DNA of 64,000 bases from NCBI RefSeq assembly GCF_030818775.1, contig NZ_JAUTAU010000001.1, forward strand, positions 758,501-822,500, given 5' to 3'. The translations under genes were made by a program, and so were the position numbers. Within the stretch, counting starts at the first letter, position 1. Each line of letters begins with the position of its first letter. Positions 52,806 to 61,262 of this stretch are shown piece after piece. The stretch comes from Bacillus sp. SORGH_AS_0510. Its GTDB lineage: Bacteria > Bacillota > Bacilli > Bacillales > Cytobacillaceae. Under the pieces are notes generated by a model. That model did no database searches, was not told where the DNA came from, and saw only the letters and a program-made list of their open reading frames with translations.

Positions 52806-54110
52806 TCAATAGGCCGCTTTTGGAGTAAAATGACCAACGCTCTTTAATTCATAGTCGAAAAACTGACGAATCAGATCATTTTCGGTTTCAATACAGTAAT
52901 ACGGATCGATGTCAGCTTTTCCGCCTTGCAGCATATTAGCGAGTATAGGTGAGAACAGTGGTAAATCGGTCAAGCTTAAATGCTTTGCCCCTTTGAAATG
53001 AGTCGAATAGGCATCTTTAAATTGTTTATTGTTGAGTTGGTTCGCTACATAAATCGGCGTACTATCAAGCTGCCCCCACACATCGTCCGAATATAGGTTA
53101 AAAATCGGGGTGGTGTAGGCTTCGCTGCTTGCTACAAAACTATCGTTTTCTTTTTTATATTCCAGCTCACTAAAGAAGGGAGCATCAATATTAACGACTG
53201 CATCTACATCATCCCGTTCTCTGCCTAGCCACACACTTGCGGCACCGCCCATGGAGTGTCCGAACACACCAATTTTGTCTGTATTAATACGTTGGTAAAC
53301 GGGGTTCGCATCACTTTTTGCTTTTTCAAGGATGGTATCAATAACAAAGTTCATATCGTCTGTTCGCAGCTTCATCCATTTTTTAATAAGCTCATTGAGT
53401 TGTTCATTGGTATATACACCATCCATGTTGAGATTGGTGATTTCACGGTTATAGTCCGAATTAATTGTCGCCACTGTTCCATCATCTGACTTCGTATAAA
53501 AGGAGTGGTATGGATGGTCGATCGAAACCACTACATAACCGTGGCTGGCAAGCTCCGTATAGGTAGAAGAATTACTTGCTTTAATCCCAGTGGCGCCATG
53601 TGAGAACACCACTAGAGGGTACTTCCCATCAGTATTTTTAGGATACCAAAATTCCACATTTACAAATCGGTTGTCACCCTTATCGGTAAATTCCTCTATT
53701 CGATTTTTATCCACGTATGTGTAAGTAGCGGTCGCCACACTATACTTGCCTGTCACTTTTGGTGATGGATGCTGCGGAAAAACAATGGCAGGTACAAAGG
53801 CAATGACTGTTGTGACGACCATAAAAATGGTTTTCCAGACGACTTTAGAAGTTTTGTATGTTTTTGGAGTTGTATTTTTTCTGACCAGAGAAATCGTTCC
53901 CTTTATGGCTAAAAGAAAAAGTAGAATAGCGGGTAAGACCCAGCGTAAGCTCCACACAATCACGGATGTAAGTGTGAGAAGGACGAAGGCGACAAATAGT
54001 CCGACCCTTATTCTATTCTTAAGTTTTTTATGGTTTTGTTTCGTTACGATTGAGTAGACGGCAAATGAAATTTCAAACACCAATGCAATTAATAAAAATA
54101 AAGTTCCCAT
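52806..54110 (-). CDS. Membrane-anchored alpha/beta hydrolase
   Basis: This 434-residue protein has an N-terminal group of four membrane helices (about residues 1-100) and a C-terminal alpha/beta-hydrolase domain like platelet-activating-factor acetylhydrolases. The nucleophile elbow is GHSMGGAA near residue 290. The oxyanion segment is VVFSHGATGIKAS, and the catalytic His is probably in KGAKHLSLTD. It may act on lipids or lipid-like esters outside the cell. The function is unknown. The gene is monocistronic. Confidence 0.8.
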   Translation of the reverse strand: MGTLFLLIALVFEISFAVYSIVTKQNHKKLKNRIRVGLFVAFVLLTLTSVIVWSLRWVLPAILLFLLAIKGTISLVRKNTTPKTYKTSKVVWKTIFMVVTTVIAFVPAIVFPQHPSPKVTGKYSVATATYTYVDKNRIEEFTDKGDNRFVNVEFWYPKNTDGKYPLVVFSHGATGIKASNSSTYTELASHGYVVVSIDHPYHSFYTKSDDGTVATINSDYNREITNLNMDGVYTNEQLNELIKKWMKLRTDDMNFVIDTILEKAKSDANPVYQRINTDKIGVFGHSMGGAASVWLGRERDDVDAVVNIDAPFFSELEYKKENDSFVASSEAYTTPIFNLYSDDVWGQLDSTPIYVANQLNNKQFKDAYSTHFKGAKHLSLTDLPLFSPILANMLQGGKADIDPYYCIETENDLIRQFFDYELKSVGHFTPKAAY

Positions 54111-54220
54111 GTTGGTTACCCCTTTTCTTTCAAATGATTCTTGATGAACTCATCATAAAAAAATCATGAAAGGAAGTATATAGAAAAACAGTAAGTTGTA
54201 TCCACGGGGCAATAAGATGC

Positions 54221-54252
54221 AAAAAGGCGGTAAGCATTCTTGCTTACCACCT
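54221..54252 (-). terminator. Terminator of the LytTR/DUF3021 unit
   Basis: On the minus strand GGTGGTAAGCA / TGCTTACCGCC stem followed by TTTTT. Confidence 0.9.
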
Positions 54253-54273
54253 AATTATGTATTGCAGATGTGA

Positions 54274-54708
54274 TTATTGAGGAACGTCTTTCTTCCATGC
54301 GTTTAGTTTTTCGTTAATTTGTTCGGCTTCCTTTTGATCCTTTTTCCATGACAGGAAACGAACGATGAAATAGATGACGGCTATTTGCACAGCCAAAATG
54401 ATTCCATCTGATGGACTTTCCACAATCCCCAAAACACTGCTAAGAGCAATCAAAAGAATCTCCAACGTGCAAAAATGAAGGATCAATCTAATACGCATAT
54501 TTTTTTCGCCTACGTCAGTAGGAGAATACAAAATAAATCCTATTAATGCACTTAAAAAGGCAAAGGCCATAATGATATAAATCGACTGCAAATCAAAGGC
54601 TTCAGTAGGGTAATACACTTGTCGCAAAATAGTAATGATAATAATAATGAGTGCGAAGATGAGTAGGAAATCCTTGATGATCTTTTTTACAAATTCGGAC
54701 AGCTTCAT
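54274..54708 (-). CDS. DUF3021 family membrane protein
   Basis: This 144-residue protein has four membrane helices and resembles DUF3021 proteins, which are generally encoded with LytTR regulators. The LytTR gene lies 14 bases upstream on the same strand. The last 30 residues are charged and helical (SWKKDQKEAEQINEKLNAWKKDV). GGAGGG precedes the ATG. The role is unknown; by analogy it may transmit a membrane signal or regulate the LytTR protein. Confidence 0.8.
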   Translation of the reverse strand: MKLSEFVKKIIKDFLLIFALIIIIITILRQVYYPTEAFDLQSIYIIMAFAFLSALIGFILYSPTDVGEKNMRIRLILHFCTLEILLIALSSVLGIVESPSDGIILAVQIAVIYFIVRFLSWKKDQKEAEQINEKLNAWKKDVPQ

Positions 54709-54722
54709 ATGTATCCCTCCTG

Positions 54723-55160
54723 TTATAATCCAAGCATCTTTTTAAGGACAGGCACATATTGCCTTGATACAACCGCGCGCTCCCCGTTATCAAGGACCGC
54801 TTCGAGTCGGCCACTTATGGACGGATGGATAGAAGAGATTTTAGTGATGTTCAGAATCGTCGATTTCGATGCACGAAAGCAGTTCCTTCCGTTGCCTAGT
54901 TCCTCTAGTTCATAAAGCTTTTGTTTGACCTCAAACACATTGTCCTTGCAGTAGCTAAAAACCTTTCCGTCCACGGCTTCGAAATAATAGATGTCACTCA
55001 GCTTCATACGGTGAACCTTATCATTTTGATAGCCGAGTAAAATGAGGTCTTCGGATTTCAGCTTGCTTACGATATCATATACTTCGTCATCGACCTCATG
55101 GCACCTAATAAGGATTTCTTCTGCCAGATCCTTGTTTATTTCTTCTATTGAAATTTTCAT
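54723..55160 (-). CDS. LytTR-type DNA-binding regulator
   Basis: This 145-residue protein is mainly a LytTR DNA-binding domain (from about residue 45, VHRMKLSDIYYFEAVDGKVFSY and ending RQYVPVLKKMLGL), with a short N-terminal helical segment. It lacks a receiver domain. It forms an operon with the DUF3021 gene downstream. A MerR-type gene starts in the same direction 5 bases upstream, suggesting that all three may be co-transcribed. The targets are unknown. Confidence 0.88.
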   Translation of the reverse strand: MKISIEEINKDLAEEILIRCHEVDDEVYDIVSKLKSEDLILLGYQNDKVHRMKLSDIYYFEAVDGKVFSYCKDNVFEVKQKLYELEELGNGRNCFRASKSTILNITKISSIHPSISGRLEAVLDNGERAVVSRQYVPVLKKMLGL

Positions 55161-55164
55161 CTCA

Positions 55165-55536
55165 TCACCCGCGAACCTTTGAATTCAGAATCATTGCTTT
55201 ATAGGACGTAATTTTATGTTCCAACATTTTATTTGTTTCTTCGAGTACCTTTAGCTGATTTTCGATTGAACGTTTATGTTCTTCTAATAGGTTTAATCGG
55301 TTAAATGCTGTATGTTCCCCTTCTGTGTACAAGTGGGCATATTCTTTAATTTTTGAAATAGGCATTTGTGTTTCTTTTAATTTTAATACAAATTTTAGCC
55401 ATTGTAGATGGGATTCAGAATATTTTCTTTCTCCATATTCATTCCGATCTGGCAGAATGATGTTCTCTTTTTCATAGTAACGTAATGTATGGGCACTGAC
55501 GCCTAGTAATTGTGCCACTTCTCCAATTGTATACAT
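55165..55536 (-). CDS. MerR-family regulator
   Basis: This 123-residue protein has a MerR-type winged helix at its N-terminus (YTIGEVAQLLGVSAHTLRYYEKENIILPDRNEYGERKY) followed by a long coiled-coil (EHKRSIENQLKVLEETNKMLEHK). It resembles small MerR proteins that regulate adjacent oxidoreductases. A strong MerR-type promoter lies upstream of the divergent SDR gene. The ATG at 55536 follows GGAGGT; an earlier ATG is part of that box. There is no C-terminal effector domain, so the signal is unknown. Confidence 0.9.
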   Translation of the reverse strand: MYTIGEVAQLLGVSAHTLRYYEKENIILPDRNEYGERKYSESHLQWLKFVLKLKETQMPISKIKEYAHLYTEGEHTAFNRLNLLEEHKRSIENQLKVLEETNKMLEHKITSYKAMILNSKVRG

Positions 55537-55580
55537 AAATACCTCCATCATTAACCAATGCTATTTGGTGTAAAAAAGGT

Positions 55581-55611
55581 TTGCCTTAGAGTTTACTCTA
55601 ACCAATATAAT
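55581..55611 (+). promoter_or_regulatory. MerR-type promoter of the SDR gene
   Basis: TTGCCT (-35, 55581-55586) and TATAAT (-10, 55606-55611) are separated by 19 bp. The perfect dyad TTAGAGT-TT-ACTCTAA lies in the spacer (55586-55601). An overlong 19-bp spacer with a central dyad is the hallmark of promoters activated by MerR-family regulators, and such a gene is divergent. Confidence 0.85.
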
Positions 55612-55665
55612 AAATCCGAATCAATTAAACCATTTATTTTTATCTAGTAGGAGGAGGAATTTGAA

Positions 55666-56433
55666 ATGAAGAAATATACAGTGATAACAGGTGCAAGTTC
55701 TGGGATTGGTTATGAGACAGCTCTTGCTTTTGCGGCTCGTGGAAAAAATTTAGTGATTGTGGCTCGTAGAACAGAGGAACTTGAGAAACTAAAGTTGGAA
55801 ATCGCGAAAATTAATGCTGAATTAGATGTCGTTATTAAAACAGTGGATTTATCTCTTGCGAAAAATGCCCATACCTTATATGAAGGATTAAAGGAATACG
55901 AAATTGAAACCTGGATTAATAACGCAGGGTTTGGCAATTTCGCCTCCGTTGGTGAGCAAAATTTAACTAAAATCGAGACAATGCTTCATTTAAATATTGA
56001 AGCATTAACGATATTAACGTCTCTTTTTGTACGTGATTATGCTACCGTTGAAGGTACGCAATTGATAAACGTTTCGTCGGGTGGAGGATATACGATTGTC
56101 GGCAACGCCATCACCTATTGTGCTACTAAATTCTATGTAAGTGCTTTTACTGAAGGTCTTGCTCATGAATTAAAAGAACAAGGGGCAAGCCTGCAAGCAA
56201 AAGTACTAGCTCCTGCCGCAACAGAGACGGAATTTGCCAAAGTCTCGAATGACCTAGAGGAAAATGTAAAATTCGAAGGACTTCTGCCGAAATACCATAC
56301 AGCGAAAGAAATGGCTGGATTCATGCTGGATTTATACGACAGCGAAAAAGTAGTTGGACTTGTCGATGGGGTAACGTATGAATTTCAATTAAGGGATCCG
56401 ATTTATCCTTATGCTGTACGGTTGAGAAGTTAA
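55666..56433 (+). CDS. Short-chain dehydrogenase/reductase
   Basis: This 255-residue oxidoreductase has the nucleotide-binding motif TGASSGIGYE at about residues 7-16, NNAGF in the middle, and the catalytic Ser-Tyr-Lys in VSSGGGYTIVGNAITYCATKF. The final residues are unusually simple. AGGAGGAGG precedes the ATG. A MerR-type promoter upstream suggests it is induced by a signal sensed by the divergent MerR protein. The substrate is unknown. The long 52-bp array 3 follows directly. Confidence 0.9.
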   Translation: MKKYTVITGASSGIGYETALAFAARGKNLVIVARRTEELEKLKLEIAKINAELDVVIKTVDLSLAKNAHTLYEGLKEYEIETWINNAGFGNFASVGEQNLTKIETMLHLNIEALTILTSLFVRDYATVEGTQLINVSSGGGYTIVGNAITYCATKFYVSAFTEGLAHELKEQGASLQAKVLAPAATETEFAKVSNDLEENVKFEGLLPKYHTAKEMAGFMLDLYDSEKVVGLVDGVTYEFQLRDPIYPYAVRLRS

Positions 56434-56439
56434 AGTAGG

Positions 56440-57405
56440 TGGAATGGAAGAAAGATTGTCAGAAGGTAGGCGAAGTTCTGACAGAGTAGGTGTAAAAAGG
56501 AGAAAGATTGTCAGAAGACGGGTGGAGTTCTGACAGAGTAGGCGTGAAAAGGAGAAAGATTGTCAGAAGACAGGGGAAGTTCTGACAGAGTAAGCGTTAA
56601 AAGGAGAAAGACTGTCAGAAGGCAGGCGAAGTTCTGACAGAGTAGGTGTAAAAAAGAGAAAGACTGTCAGAAGACAGGAGAAGTTCTGACAGAGTAGGCG
56701 TGAAAAGGAGAAAGACTGTCAGAAGGCAGGAGAAGTTCTGACAGAATAGGCGTGAAAAGGAGAAAGATTGTCAGAAGGTAAGTGAAGTTCTGACAGAGTA
56801 GGTGTGAAAAGGAGAAAGATTGTCAGAAGACAGGCGAAGTTCTGACAGAGTAGGTGTAAAAAAGAGAAAGACTGTCAGAAGACAGGAGAAGTTCTGACAG
56901 AGTCGGTGTGAAAAGGAGAAAGACTGTCAGAAGACAGGAGAAGTTCTGACAGAGTAAGCGTTAAAAGGAGAAAGATTGTCAGAAGGCAGGCGAAGTTCTG
57001 ACAGAGTAGGCGCTAAAAGGAGAAAGATTGTCAGAAGGCAGGAGAAGTTCTGACAGAGTAGGCGTGAAAAGGAGAAAGTTTGTCAGAAGGCAGGCGAAGT
57101 TCTGACAGAGTAAGCGTTAAAAGGAGAAAGATTGTCAGAAGACAGGAGAAGTTCTGACAGAGTAGGTGTGAAAAGGAGAAAGACTGTCAGAAGGCAGGGG
57201 AAGTTCTGACAGAGTAGGTGTGAAAAGGAGAAAGACCGTCAGAAGGTAAGTGAAGTTCTGACAGAGTAGGTCGTAAAAAGATAAACATTGTCAGAAGGTA
57301 AGCGAAGTTCTGACAGAGTAGGCGGAAAAAGGAGAAAGATTGTCAGAAGACGGGTGGAGTTCTGACAGAGTACGTCATAAGACTAGAAACATTGTCCGAA
57401 GGTTT
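56440..57405. repeat. 52-bp tandem repeat array 3 (18 units)
   Basis: GACAGAGTAGG-type words recur exactly every 52 bp from 56480 to 57364 (18 units). Each unit has the pair GTCAGAAG and GTTCTGAC, which can form a 7-bp stem around a nine-base loop. The sequence aligns with array 1 in the same register and length. It sits between the SDR gene and a terminator and has no coding capacity. Confidence 0.95.
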
Positions 57406-57425
57406 AAGTGTATCCATTATTTTTA

Positions 57426-57456
57426 TTAAAGACCGTCTAAATGATGGTCTTTTTAT
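57426..57456 (+). terminator. Terminator after array 3
   Basis: AAAGACC / GGTCTTT stem with GTCTAAATGAT loop and T-run. Confidence 0.8.
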
Positions 57457-57629
57457 ATTGGATAAAAATCACTTAGTTTGACAAGAAATCTTCCCACTTG
57501 GCTATTTACAAGTTAAAATGACCATACAGTGAGTTTCTGATTGGGATTCTTTTTAGTTCTAGTATAATGAGGTTTATATAAAAGTTGTTCCCGTTGGCCA
57601 CGTACAAATGGAACGGAGGAGGTGTGTTC

Positions 57630-57818
57630 ATGAATCAATGGAAAATTGCCGTTCCTACCATGATTCTGGTTGCCATCATAGCAACATGGATGCTAGGGAA
57701 ATTCCATTCGGAAGTACCCTTAGTATGGCGAATCCTGATTGCTGCAGGAGGAGCGGTTTTATCAGGGGTACTTACGATTTATATGTCTTATTTGGATAGA
57801 AAGCAAAGTTCTCGCTAG
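57630..57818 (+). CDS. Small membrane protein
   Basis: This 62-residue protein has two membrane helices with a short connecting loop (GKFHSEVPLVWR) and ends in a basic SYLDRKQSSR. The ATG at 57630 has GGAGGAGGTG upstream; the open frame begins 45 bases earlier. It resembles small Bacillus proteins of unknown function. A terminator follows. Confidence 0.6.
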   Translation: MNQWKIAVPTMILVAIIATWMLGKFHSEVPLVWRILIAAGGAVLSGVLTIYMSYLDRKQSSR

Positions 57819-57840
57819 GGAATGTTGTTCCATAATAGGA

Positions 57841-57876
57841 GAGCGTCAGCCTTAAATGGGCTGGCGCTTTTTTGAC
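57841..57876 (+). terminator. Terminator
   Basis: AGCGTCAGCC / GGGCTGGCGCT stem followed by TTTTTT. Confidence 0.9.
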
Positions 57877-57974
57877 CTTATAAAAATCCCCATTGTTCGT
57901 TGTGGAGAAAGTCGAGATATGATGGATATTGGTGGGTGGGGGTAGTATAATCATAAAAAAAGGAGGTGTAACGA

Positions 57975-58295
57975 ATGGAGCTGAAGCAACTTGATCGCAT
58001 GGAAAACATGCTTACAAACCTCATTAAAATTGTAGGTACCTTAAGCAATGAGTTTCAAGTGATGAAAGAAGAAATGCGAGAGATGAAGGTAGACATTAAG
58101 GATATGAAGGTAGAGATTAAAGAGATGAAGCATGAAATACAAACAGTTAAAAATGATATGGAAGAAGTTAAAAAAGAACAGGTAGCAACTAATCGTATAC
58201 TTATTGATATACGAGCCAACCAGGATCATATATGGGAGAAGGCTGTGAAAAATGAAAGAGAATTAGCTAAACTTAAAAGTCATTTACAACTCTAA
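57975..58295 (+). CDS. Coiled-coil protein
   Basis: This 106-residue protein is dominated by a long coiled coil (about residues 25-85, with repeated MKEE, MKVD and IKEMK heptads) and ends ELAKLKSHLQL. The heptads share the near-identical words EMKVDIKDMKVEIKEM. It is found in several Bacillus genomes with unknown function; a scaffold role is possible. AAGGAGGTG precedes the ATG. Confidence 0.7.
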   Translation: MELKQLDRMENMLTNLIKIVGTLSNEFQVMKEEMREMKVDIKDMKVEIKEMKHEIQTVKNDMEEVKKEQVATNRILIDIRANQDHIWEKAVKNERELAKLKSHLQL

Positions 58296-58424
58296 GGAAT
58301 CGCTTACTACTTTTTTCATCATCATGATTTACCTCAGTCGCCGAAATTTGCAAACTAGGCATACCACAATTTAATGAAATCCCACAAAATCTTTTAATTA
58401 TTGCCTCCTTTTATAGAACAAAAC

Positions 58425-58560
58425 TTCGACAAAATGACTTCGAAAAAAGTCATTTCCCAAGAAATTTCACTTATTATGAAGTATTTTCGGGGAACGCCTA
58501 GTGGTTCTTTCGACAAACTTCATGCATGCTAATCCAAAACAGCTAAATTTTAAGCCGCAA
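58425..58560 (+). repeat. Paired-box noncoding element, partial copy C
   Basis: The 24-bp word at 58449 is identical to one in copy B (35859). A TTTCGACAAACTTC segment aligns with copies A and B. The AAACGTTTG boxes are not visible. This is most of the 450-bp gap between 58296 and 58744. Confidence 0.5.
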
Positions 58561-58564
58561 AAAA

Positions 58565-58588
58565 AAGAGGGGAGTGACCCTCTCTTCG
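58565..58588 (+). terminator. Terminator-like hairpin
   Basis: GAGGGGAGTGACCCTCTC-type stem preceded by an A-run; a short T-run follows. Confidence 0.6.
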
Positions 58589-58620
58589 TTTAATAATCGA
58601 TAGATTCGACTTTGATAATT

Positions 58621-58740
58621 GACCAGCTCCAGCGCCTAGCCCCTCGGGTCAAATAACTTTCGGCAAGTAAAGTCAAAGAGCGACTTTTCTTGCCGAAGAA
58701 CATTTGCCTGTCTGGGCTGACCAAGGCGCTTGCGCTTTTC
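58621..58740. repeat. Bacillus-type structured repeat (CAGCTCCAGCGC family)
   Basis: This region has the words CCAGCTCCAGCGCCTAG and CTGACCAAGGCGCTTGCGC that mark a repeat family scattered in Bacillus genomes. The central CTTTCGGCAAG / CTTGCCGAAG pair forms a hairpin. A degenerate fragment of its right end lies at 22688-22717. Confidence 0.65.
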
Positions 58741-58743
58741 TTA

Positions 58744-59271
58744 CTAATTTGCTCTTTTTTTCAAGCGCCCTACTAGAGGAACGACGATGATACCCGCTAT
58801 TGCTACCTGCATGATGTTACCAGGGACGGAGCCGAACGGCTGGACCCAGTTGCCGTAAAGGATTACTTCCGCAAAATAGTAGCCAACCACTTTGATGATT
58901 AGGGCTGTTGCGATGGCTAGTGTGTTGACAAGAACTCGATTGCCAGGCATCTTTTCAGAAATCAAGCCAACTAAGAAGCCCATTGTTCCTACGATGACAA
59001 AGGTAAAAGGTGACCAGATGGCCCAACCGGAGATGACATCAAACAATCCCATTCCGAAGGCGCCTGCGATGAATCCTGTTCTCTTGCCGTAAACCAAGGC
59101 TGCGATAAACAGAGGCACATTCCCCAAATGGATGAGACCTCCGTTCCCCATTAATGGGAGCCGAATGTTAATAAACATCGTGGCTACCAGGGTTAACGCG
59201 ATGAAAAGGGCATTGATGACAATGGTTCTTGTTTTCGAAGTTGTTCCTGTCTGTGATATGGTAGTATTCAT
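58744..59271 (-). CDS. ECF transporter S component
   Basis: This 175-residue membrane protein has about six helices and the ordered motifs of ECF S components, including LVATMFINIRLPLMGNGG and GPFTFVIVGTMGFLVGLISEK-like segments. It should bind a vitamin or trace metabolite and join a shared ECF energising module elsewhere. The ATG at 59271 is preceded by GAAGAGG; a much longer in-frame extension to 59457 lacks a box and overlaps the divergent gene. The substrate is not evident; no riboswitch-like structure is clear upstream. Confidence 0.8.
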   Translation of the reverse strand: MNTTISQTGTTSKTRTIVINALFIALTLVATMFINIRLPLMGNGGLIHLGNVPLFIAALVYGKRTGFIAGAFGMGLFDVISGWAIWSPFTFVIVGTMGFLVGLISEKMPGNRVLVNTLAIATALIIKVVGYYFAEVILYGNWVQPFGSVPGNIMQVAIAGIIVVPLVGRLKKRAN

Positions 59272-59393
59272 ATGATAACCTCTTCTTTTTTTTAAAATAA
59301 TATCATATAAACAGGTACTTAATAAATACATAAATCTATTTATTGGTATAGATTTAGTTTGTGTAAAACTTAATGAATAGGAGATTTTAGCAT

Positions 59394-59963
59394 ATGGAAA
59401 AACAAAATGGAAAAGCGGCATTGTTAGTAATGGACCTTCAAAACGGAATTGTATCACGCTTCGCCGAAAATAAAGAAGTCCTTCAGCCGTTTCAAAAAGC
59501 TGTAGAAGCTGCGCGTCAAAACCAAATGCCTGTTATTTTTGTTCGAGTGGGGTTCAGTGAAGGGTATCCAGAGGTCAGTCCAGCCAACAAAATATTCTCT
59601 GCTATTTCTAAATCTGGCGGAATGACTCTCAATGATTCATCCACACAAATCCACGAATCGGTTCAGCCTAGACCGGAGGAACCAATTATTACAAAATACC
59701 GTATTAGTGCATTTGCAGGCAGCAATCTTGAAGTCATCCTTCGTGCACAACAAATCGATACCCTTGTTATTAGCGGTATCTCCACTAGTGGAGTCGTTTT
59801 ATCAACGGTAAGGGAAGCGGCAGATAAAGATTATTCCCTTACGGTGCTATCTGATGCCTGTCTAGATGCAGACCCTGAAGTTCACAGCGTGCTGATGGAA
59901 AAAGTGTTTCCACGCCAAGCAGATGTGCAAACGGTTGATAGTTGGATTGGCAGCTTGAATTAA
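59394..59963 (+). CDS. Isochorismatase-fold hydrolase lacking the usual Cys
   Basis: This 189-residue protein has the isochorismatase fold. The catalytic Asp is in MDLQNGIV and the Lys in ITKYRIS. The motif that normally carries the nucleophilic Cys (GxxTxxCV) reads GISTSGVVLST, with Val in place of Cys. Non-Cys members are known (isochorismatase proper), so it may be a hydrolase of that type or have lost activity. AGGAG precedes the ATG. A terminator follows. Confidence 0.8.
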   Translation: MEKQNGKAALLVMDLQNGIVSRFAENKEVLQPFQKAVEAARQNQMPVIFVRVGFSEGYPEVSPANKIFSAISKSGGMTLNDSSTQIHESVQPRPEEPIITKYRISAFAGSNLEVILRAQQIDTLVISGISTSGVVLSTVREAADKDYSLTVLSDACLDADPEVHSVLMEKVFPRQADVQTVDSWIGSLN

Positions 59964-59981
59964 TTTAAATATAGGAAAGGG

Positions 59982-60016
59982 AAAATGTCTGTTCGAGTGG
60001 AGCAGACATTTTTTTA
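59982..60016 (+). terminator. Terminator after isochorismatase-fold gene
   Basis: AAATGTCTG / CAGACATTT stem followed by a T-run. Confidence 0.9.
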
Positions 60017-60090
60017 ATCAAAAAGAAGGGATTATCTAATGACATCAGAAATTAATAGTAAAATCTTATACAATTTTTGGAGTGAACAAA

Positions 60091-60885
60091 TTGGAACCTA
60101 TACATATGAATGAAATCCCTACTGAAATAAAAGAATATGTGGGACATATCTATTCGATAAGATTTCCACGACAAGGCTATACCTCTAATGTAGGAATTAT
60201 TGAAACAGCGAATGGGATTTACGCCTTAAAAAGGACGAAGGGAGAGTTTTTTGGTTTGTGGCTAGATCAAGAAGTCGCGGTGATCAATCTTTTGAGTAGG
60301 GAAACCGCATTGCCACTTCCGGTAGTGAGGAGATATCTTGTGGATAAGAATAAGTGTCAATCATGGGCTCTATTAGATTTTTTGGAGGGGGAAACGTTAA
60401 GAACGGCTTTATTCAACGAGAAGAATGAGGAGAAAAGGAGGGAAATGATCTTTAACTTTGGAAAGACCCTTTCCCATATTCATTTAACTCCGTGGCCGAA
60501 AGAATTTAAACACGAACAACCGTGGTTGGATCAAATGCTAGAACAGGCGGAATTTAATTTAAAATATGGGAGGGCGGATGGAACGGAAAAGTTATTAGAA
60601 AGAATAAAAATGAATCGTCCTGCTAAATTCGAGCAGACGCTCATCCACGGTGACTATACTATTGATAATGTTTTAGTGAATAACGGAATCATTACTGGTG
60701 TAATCGATTGGGGAGGCGGTGCATATGGAGATCCAAGATATGATGTTTCATTAGCTATTCGACCTAAACCTCGTGCATTCGAGAATGAAGTAGATCAACA
60801 AATCTTCTTTGAAGGATATGGGGGCAAAATCATTACTCCTAAGGAATATGATTTTTTTGTTAATGGTTTATATGATTTCTTTTAG
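60091..60885 (+). CDS. Aminoglycoside phosphotransferase-family kinase
   Basis: This 264-residue protein has an APH/choline-kinase fold. The catalytic loop is HGDYTIDNVLVN (about residue 190) and the metal-site motif is GVIDWGGGAYGDPRYD. The TTG at 60091 follows GGAG at eight bases; a GTG at 60082 overlaps that box. The C-terminus ends abruptly at YDFF, so a short truncation is possible. The natural substrate is unknown and need not be an antibiotic. Confidence 0.8.
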   Translation: MEPIHMNEIPTEIKEYVGHIYSIRFPRQGYTSNVGIIETANGIYALKRTKGEFFGLWLDQEVAVINLLSRETALPLPVVRRYLVDKNKCQSWALLDFLEGETLRTALFNEKNEEKRREMIFNFGKTLSHIHLTPWPKEFKHEQPWLDQMLEQAEFNLKYGRADGTEKLLERIKMNRPAKFEQTLIHGDYTIDNVLVNNGIITGVIDWGGGAYGDPRYDVSLAIRPKPRAFENEVDQQIFFEGYGGKIITPKEYDFFVNGLYDFF

Positions 60886-60923
60886 GCCAATTCTTTGCTT
60901 AACCGAGAAAAATTGAAAAGCTA

Positions 60924-61127
60924 TTGACATAAGGGATGGGTGATAGTAATATAGTAATTCCTGATGCGGACAACACTAATTATTTTGGTTGTTTCGAAAA
61001 AAATAAAAATCAGGGTTGACGAAATTATTATTATAGTATAATATTAATTTCTGTTGCTGCTAGTCAGCGACGCTGAAAAAAGTATCTTAAAAAAGTTGTT
61101 GACTTCGAGTTGATAACTTGATAAGAT
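60924..61127 (+). promoter_or_regulatory. Tandem rRNA promoters P1-P3
   Basis: Three promoter-like pairs precede the 16S gene: TTGACA-17-TAATAT (60924-60952), TTGACG-17-TAATAT (61016-61044; an overlapping TATAAT lies at 61037) and TTGACT-17-TAAGAT (61099-61127). Multiple strong promoters are typical of Bacillus rRNA operons. Leader sequence with TTCTTTGAAAAC (61171) lies between the last promoter and 16S. Confidence 0.75.
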
Positions 61128-61262
61128 AACGAAGTCGCTTCTGAGCGACGCTGGAATTACTGGAATTGTTCTTTGAAAACTAAACAAACAAAACGTCAAC
61201 AAACAATAACATTTAACTTCATAATTGAAGTTAGCCAACGTAACAAAATGAGCTAATCAACT

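Noticed and set aside
59280..59393. A riboswitch upstream of the ECF S component
   Set aside because: The region is short and AT-rich with no stable conserved structure recognisable by eye.
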